In this document: one piece after another, positions 59,416 through 64,000 of the stretch
Layout of the letters: every line of letters begins with the position of its first letter
Numbering within the stretch: position 1 is the first letter of the stretch
NCBI GenBank assembly: GCA_032158125.1
Contig: JASKOT010000009.1
Coordinates: forward strand, 434,001 to 498,000
DNA: 64,000 nucleotides
From: Papiliotrema nemorosa
Lineage: Eukaryota; Basidiomycota; Tremellomycetes; Tremellales; Rhynchogastremaceae
Direction of reading: 5' to 3'
Notes under the pieces: generated by a model
Databases searched by the model: none
Told to the model about the DNA's origin: nothing
What the model saw: only the letters and a program-made list of their open reading frames with translations
Translations under genes and position numbers: made by a program

Positions 59416-60332
59416 ATGGTCACTCAAGGCGGTTTTGTGAGCAAGTTACGAGCCGGAAGCAATGTGTATGGCACATTCATGATGCTCTCCTCAGCTTGGA
59501 CGGCACGTATGGTCTGTGCAGCCGGATGGGACGTGAGTACCTTTGTTTTCTGCTGAGAGGTATGCTGATTCCAGTATGTGATAGTGGACTGTGAACACGG
59601 GAACATCTCAGACGAGCAGATGCACGATTCAGTCACGGCCGTAGCGTCTTGCGGTGTCAGCCCGATCGTCAGAGTTAGAGGACCTGACCCGGGGCTCATC
59701 AAGCGGGCACTGGACACCGGAGCTCAGTGAGTAGCTCGTCACGGGAGATACCTGTCATTGACGATAAGCGGGATCATGGTGCCTATGATCAGCACCCCAG
59801 AAGAGGCCAGAAGCATTGTCTTAGCTTCCAAATTCCCGCCGATGGGTGTTCGAGGTCAAGGATCGCCATTTGCCTCGTGGGCTAGTGGGATCTCGACCGT
59901 CGACTATGTCAGATCGGCCAATGAGAGATTATTGACCATCGTTCAGATTGAAAATGCGGCAGGTACTTCCAACGCCCAAGCCATAGCGGAGGTCGAAGGG
60001 ATAGGTAGGTCATATTCAAGGTGTCGCCGTCCTGTCACTTATGTACAGACGCCCTTTTCATCGGTCCAAACGATCTACATCTCGCACTCTTCGGCTCAGC
60101 ACCGGCTGACTTCACTTCTGAAAAGTTTGTCACAGTCCTGGACGGAATTATCGAATCGGGAAATAAGGCCGGAAAGCCAGTAGGCCTGCTACTTCCAGAT
60201 GGCGCCTTGACAATCTGGGCTAGGAAGCGGTGGGGAGACAAGTTGAGATTCTTGGCTGTCGGAGGAGATGTGAAAGCGCTCGTAGGCTGGATGACCTCAC
60301 ATTTGCAGACTGCTATCGCGCCTTTAGATTAA
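59416..60332 (+). CDS. HpcH/HpaI aldolase family protein
   Basis: Four exons (59416-59532, 59575-59726, 59769-60004, 60049-60332) give 262 aa, normal for the family. The start MVTQGGFVSKLRAGSNVYGT is chosen because family homology begins there. Key blocks are VYGTFMMLSSAWTARMV, AAGWDYVIVDCEHGNIS (Asp, catalytic His), VRVRGPDPGLIKRALDTGA, GIMVPMIST, RGQGSPFASW, IVQIENAAG (metal Glu) and ALFIGPNDLHLALFG (metal Asp). These class II enzymes cleave 2-oxo-4-hydroxy acids to pyruvate and an aldehyde. No mitochondrial leader is seen. With the neighbouring transporter, regulator and dehydrogenase it suggests catabolism of a hydroxylated or aromatic acid. Confidence 0.92.
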
Positions 60333-60540
60333 TGCATGTTGTTTTGCACACAACGGATGGACTACGTTCCAGCTTGGCAGACTGACTGACAGCGATGGCA
60401 TTGGGACGTCACATACTGTTGTGCTGCAGCTCAAGATTCTCCTTTCCTAGGGCGAGACCCATACTGGTAACGATGACATCTGAGGCAGATTTGCATGACG
60501 CCGAAATCAGGGGAATATACAAAATGATACATTCGAAAAG

Positions 60541-61770
60541 CTAGCAGACTCTATCACGCATCGCCTTGCCCTCGAACGCCTCCACCAGATGCTCAACCAT
60601 GCTCAAGCAAGTCTCCTGCTGGGCATCAGCCGTAGCGGCCCCAATGTGTGGCCTACAGTCAGCGTATCCTACGACGAAGCTACCCGATAAACACTCACGT
60701 CATGACCAAGTTGTCCAGCTTGCACATCCGCTCGTACTTTGCCAAACTCGGCGGCTCATTCACAAACGCGTCAAGCCCGGCTCCGAAGATCTGGTTGCTC
60801 TCCAAGGCGGCACACAGGTCGTCCTCATTCACAATCCCCCCTCGTGCGGTGTTGATGAGTATAGATGAGGGTTTCATCTTGGCGAGTTGGGGACCGGCAA
60901 TCAAGTTGATGGTCGCTTTTGTCAAAGGTACATGAAGGGAAACGATATCGGCGCTGGTGAGGAGATCGTCCATGTCGGTGACGAATCTGACCTTGTCAGC
61001 GCCTAAGGCATTCTCCCACTTGTGACGTCCTTCGGCCGAGATGTATAGGTCAAAGATGATGATATTGGCGTTGAAGGCGAGGGCAAACATCTTTCCTAGG
61101 CAGAATCCGATGTTTCCTCCTCCTGATGGATTCAGCATCATGCACAAGCAAGACCCAATCGACTCACCAATCAGTCCCAGAGTCTTGCCCCGCAGTGTCT
61201 GTACGTCAGGTCCGCATTCTCTTCGTCGGTTTGACAGTACACACCTGTCCGCTCCATCCATCCAGCTTAGTCACTGCGGTACCTCGACGTATCCTACTAT
61301 CGATAGTAGATACCTTCCTCGCAACGTCCATAATCAGAGACAGCGCGAGTTCCGCTACAGCTGTCGCCTAACACCATCAGCTCAAATCACCACACAATCA
61401 CTCTCATACGCACATTGACACCAGGTGTATTCATCAATGGAAGATTGTACTTTTTCAACTCGTCCACATCAAAGTTATCCACCCCCACACCTTGCTTGGA
61501 GATGTATCGGAGCTTGTTGGCCGAAAGCACCTTGATATCCTCCGCTGTGACTTCTGCGTTTCGCGCCATCAGCCCCTCAGCTTCTGTTCTCCATGTTTCG
61601 AAAGCAGGATCATCAGGCAAGACCAGGTCGAACTTCTCTCGTGCAAGCTCCAAGGCTCGGGAATGTAGCGGTTCTAGAGTGAACACTCTCGGTTTCCGCT
61701 TGAGATTGGAAGTCTGGTGAGCCTGGTGGGCTGCCACCGCGGGGGCGTTGTGAAGAGCAATGGGCGCCAT
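60541..61770 (-). CDS. D-isomer specific 2-hydroxyacid dehydrogenase
   Basis: Five exons (61414-61770, 61245-61367, 61168-61198, 60699-61122, 60541-60652) give 348 aa. The N-terminal half has YISKQGVGVDNFDVDELKK and TPGVNATAVAELALSLI; the cofactor domain reads TLGLIGGGNIGFCLG with FDLYIS supplying the acidic NAD-preferring residue. DIVSLHVPLTKATINLI, ILINTARGGIVNEDDL (catalytic Arg), AGLDAFVNEPPS (catalytic Glu) and PHIGAATADAQ (catalytic His) follow. This resembles phosphoglycerate/glyoxylate dehydrogenase-like enzymes without the ACT domain of biosynthetic SerA. Convergent with the aldolase (208 bp between stops), it could reduce the 2-oxo acid product or oxidise the substrate. Confidence 0.92.
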
Positions 61771-62412
61771 GGTCGTATTCGAGGTCGGTGGTGGTGTTGG
61801 TGCGTCTGAAGGTTCACATCATGCAGACTGAGATTTCATAGATATATGCTCAACACCTGCTAGAGACCAACGTAGACCGGAGTTTGCGCAGTCGGAATGG
61901 GATTTTGGCTCCGATAAGGTTATCGTGGATTTCCGAGCCTCCGCCCATGGAGGCGGTCAATGCCGCCACGAGCAAATGTATGGTATCGCTGAGCTTCACG
62001 GCCAAGGTGGTAGACGTCTCGAGCCAGACGTCTCGAGCCAGATGTTGAGCGCTCGAGAGTGTCGTCGGGCGAGATCAAGATGAGGAGATGGGAGTCTTCG
62101 CTTATGCAATCATCTGGTCCGGTGACGGCGGTATTATTGGGGTTTACTTTTACAGGTTCGAGACACGAATGTCAACTTGCTGTATGCTCGGCGCATGTAT
62201 ACGAGGGTAGTAGCACAGTATCCAACAGTATAAACTGAGGGCCGTAGGAACATGCAGGATCGTATTCGACGATTCTGTCAATGTCAAAGTTCAGTGTACT
62301 AACCTCACGGCAGACATCGTGTCCGCTCTGACGCGTTGAACTTTGAGCGGCAATGACGAGACCGAAGCACTCTTCCACTTTCCCACCTCTCCCTTTTCTT
62401 CCTCCTCTATTC
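61771..62412. promoter_or_regulatory. Divergent promoter region with nested inverted repeat and tandem palindromes
   Basis: 642 bp between the dehydrogenase and LDAF1-like starts. CCTCCGCCCATGGAGGCGG at 61938-61956 contains two nested inverted pairs (CCTCC/GGAGG and CCGCC/GGCGG). Further on, a 14 bp unit AGACGTCTCGAGCC is repeated exactly twice without spacer. Confidence 0.45.
62012..62039. repeat. Two perfect copies of a 14 bp unit
   Basis: Unit AGACGTCTCGAGCC at 62012-62025 and 62026-62039. Each unit contains the 8 bp palindrome AGACGTCT and the hexamer CTCGAG; a degenerate third segment with GCGCTCGAGAG follows. The GACGTC core resembles an ATF/CREB-type bZIP half-site pair. Confidence 0.7.
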
Positions 62413-63407
62413 ATGTCATATTCACCCAACACCACAGAAATCGAAGACCTAGTCAAAATCTCCCCTCCTCTTCCTCCCTCTATCGCAGCATACGAAAAGA
62501 TGTCCAACGATTTCAAAGACCGAAAAGGGCAACAACAGGCCTTTGATGATGTCAAGGTCAAACTTGAAACTATCGAAGTGGAAGAGGTCGACGTACAACG
62601 AATGGTGGAAGATACCGTCCGACGAGTCCGAGAGCAGTCTGATAAGTAGGAGCCCGCGACCCTTGATTGAAGGTTCCGACGCTGATAAGTTAGAATCCAG
62701 GCTGCTGCAAAACCTTATGCTGACAAGACTCGAAATTTTGCTGAAGAAAGACCCGTCCTCTTTGTGCGACAATTCCCCTTGTAAAGGGTGATGGAAGCTG
62801 ATGCTCAGACTTTCCTGGCGATATTCACTGTTCTTAGTATCATTCCCGTCAGCATCTTCATGTGAGCTGATCTGACCGTTTCGAATGGAGCTCACCTCCA
62901 GTGGATTCCTGATCAGCTCTACGCTGTTCGTACTCACCGTAGCGGCAGTCGGCATCTGTCTCTCAATCCTCTTCTCAATTCTCCTCGCTTGTGAGCGACT
63001 CTACCTCCAGCATAAATGCACGCTAAGAGTCAGGCTCCATCCTCCTCCCCGTACTATTCTTCACATGCCTCGTGTCCCTTTCCATCCTCACCTTCCTCCT
63101 CTCCCTTTTCCTCATTCATCGACTCTACCTCCACCTTTCCGCCTCGACCTCCACGCCTGAAGGAGGTGTACAAGCAGACCACGAGAATTTGTCTAAAGGG
63201 GTTCGATCTTGGATCGACGAGACCGCCGGTCGACTTCCTGATATGCCGCTCAACATTCAGTCGCTCCATTTGGGCCCATTGGATCAGGGATCTGGAGGTC
63301 AGACGGGAAGACGAGTGATAGCACCTGGACTGGCGGCGCCAGAGGTCGACTCCAAACAGCCCGTCTCGGACCATCCGGGGAAGGATGCGATCAAACAAGA
63401 GTCTTAA
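62413..63407 (+). CDS. Promethin/LDAF1-like lipid-droplet membrane protein
   Basis: Five exons (62413-62645, 62694-62763, 62809-62861, 62902-62990, 63034-63407) give 272 aa; an in-frame ATG at 62353 could add 20 residues. The N-terminal third is a charged helix (DVKVKLETIEVEEVDVQR). YADKTRNFAEERPVLFTFLA leads into four hydrophobic segments that pair as two hairpins (TVLSIIPVSIFIGF, TLFVLTVAAVGICLSILFSI, LLPVLFFTCLVSLSILTFLL). This helix-then-hairpin layout matches promethin/LDAF1 and yeast Ldo proteins, which work with seipin at lipid-droplet birth sites. The tail is soluble and Gly/Asp-rich. Assignment rests on the membrane pattern and the EERPVLFTFLxxF entry, not on a strict motif. Confidence 0.7.
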
Positions 63408-63563
63408 GATCAATCAGCCTTGGCCTGGAGCGATAGACACCCTCAAGGGGGAATTTTGCTCAGAGTAGAAGCGCGATACGTTGTAGATTGACGATACCTA
63501 GATATAGTTTATGATATTTCCATGCGAGAATTGCTCGTCAGTTGACCGCATCCAACTTCTTCT

Positions 63564-64000
63564 CTACCACCTAGTTACATCTGCTTCGGCCTCACCAAAC
63601 ACACTCTCCTTTTTCACGCCGAACCCATCCTGACCCTGTTGTTTCTCCTTTGCATACTCCTCCAGACTGATCAAACGGCCTTCATCCTCAAAGTATTGTG
63701 GCATCTTCCGTCTCAACCATCCATCTACCCATCCGTTGATGGCCTCAAACTCCAGCAAGAAGCCGTCGTGTCCATCCGGAGAAGGAATGAGGACCAACTC
63801 TGCGTCGGGGATATGAGCTGCAATCTCTTTCTGCTCCGAGGTGGTAAATAAACCGTCGGATTCGATGCCAATGACGAGGGCCGGAGGCAGGAGTGAGAGG
63901 GCGTGAGAGAGAGATTGCGATAACGCCTCGTCGTCGTCTCCGTGCGGTGGAGGGAGAGAAGATGAAACCGAATTGTACTCTGAAAAGATGGAAGGGTGGG
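63564..64000 (-). CDS. MET2: Homoserine O-acetyltransferase, C-terminal part (partial)
   Basis: An open frame of about 145 codons continues past the right edge. Blocks SIFSEYNSVSSSLPPPHG, ALVIGIESDGLFTTSEQKEI (catalytic Asp) and LIPSPDGHDGFLLEFEAING (catalytic His) are those of the alpha/beta-hydrolase homoserine O-acetyltransferases. The enzyme acetylates homoserine with acetyl-CoA in fungal methionine synthesis. The approximately 40-residue tail after the His motif (RLISLEEYAKEKQQG) is fungal-specific. The catalytic Ser lies outside the window. Confidence 0.88.
   Translation of the reverse strand, partial: HPSIFSEYNSVSSSLPPPHGDDDEALSQSLSHALSLLPPALVIGIESDGLFTTSEQKEIAAHIPDAELVLIPSPDGHDGFLLEFEAINGWVDGWLRRKMPQYFEDEGRLISLEEYAKEKQQGQDGFGVKKESVFGEAEADVTRW

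Noticed and set aside
59145..59594. 149-codon frame starting with GTG upstream of the aldolase
   Set aside because: Runs through the aldolase exon in another frame; the ATG at 59416 gives the conserved aldolase N terminus.
1..64000. tRNA, rRNA, CRISPR arrays, transposons or telomere repeats
   Set aside because: No B-box/A-box pairs, regular spacer repeats, transposase or reverse-transcriptase motifs, or telomeric tandem repeats were found by eye on either strand.

Overview
This 64 kb window is nuclear DNA of a basidiomycete yeast, most likely a tremellomycete (Cryptococcus/Kwoniella/Saitozyma type). The evidence is very dense short introns (about 41-55 bp, GTGAGT-like donors, CTGAY/CTAAY branch sites just before the acceptor), pyrimidine-rich leaders, compact spacing on both strands, and gene content such as a CAP10-family GT90 xylosyltransferase, a GPI-type chitin deacetylase and a single-TM GH5 exo-beta-1,3-glucanase. 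Gene models were built by hand from splice signals, reading-frame continuity and conserved protein motifs. Nearly all close in phase over the whole CDS.

Layout. 1-13.5 kb: MFS transporter tail, mitochondrial HMG-box protein, COX4, a large disordered protein with SUMO/PCNA-like motifs, ornithine aminotransferase, a NIPA-type Mg2+ transporter, a DUF7719-like membrane protein and TAF13 with large extensions. 14.7-26.9 kb: chitin deacetylase, RTF2, an unknown disordered protein, PDAT (LRO1) in 29 exons, and exo-beta-1,3-glucanase. 26.9-29.1 kb is the largest gene-poor stretch. 29.1-33.8 kb: a tandem pair of FAD-dependent oxidoreductases. 34-45.5 kb: CCC1 vacuolar iron transporter, beta-carbonic anhydrase, a UPF1-like SF1 helicase with a mitochondrial-looking leader, RPB9 and a GT90 enzyme. 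45.8-53.9 kb: HOS1-like deacetylase, an SDR, a GRF zinc-finger protein, QCR2 and a peroxisomal/mitochondrial carrier. 54.3-61.8 kb: a Dal5-like MFS transporter, a Zn2Cys6 regulator, an HpcH/HpaI aldolase and a D-2-hydroxyacid dehydrogenase, which together look like a small inducible catabolic cluster. 62.4-64 kb: a promethin/LDAF1-like lipid-droplet protein and the C-terminal end of homoserine O-acetyltransferase (MET2).

Most of the window is housekeeping: respiration (COX4, QCR2), mtDNA maintenance, transcription (TAF13, RPB9), lipid storage (PDAT, LDAF1-like) and cell wall/capsule. The points most worth following are the 54-62 kb cluster with repeated promoter motifs, the CCAAT-N12-AAT element in front of CCC1, a long in-frame basic leader upstream of the carbonic anhydrase ATG, the extended TAF13, 5-12 nt microexons, and the mitochondrial-looking helicase. 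No rRNA, tRNA, CRISPR array or transposable element was seen.
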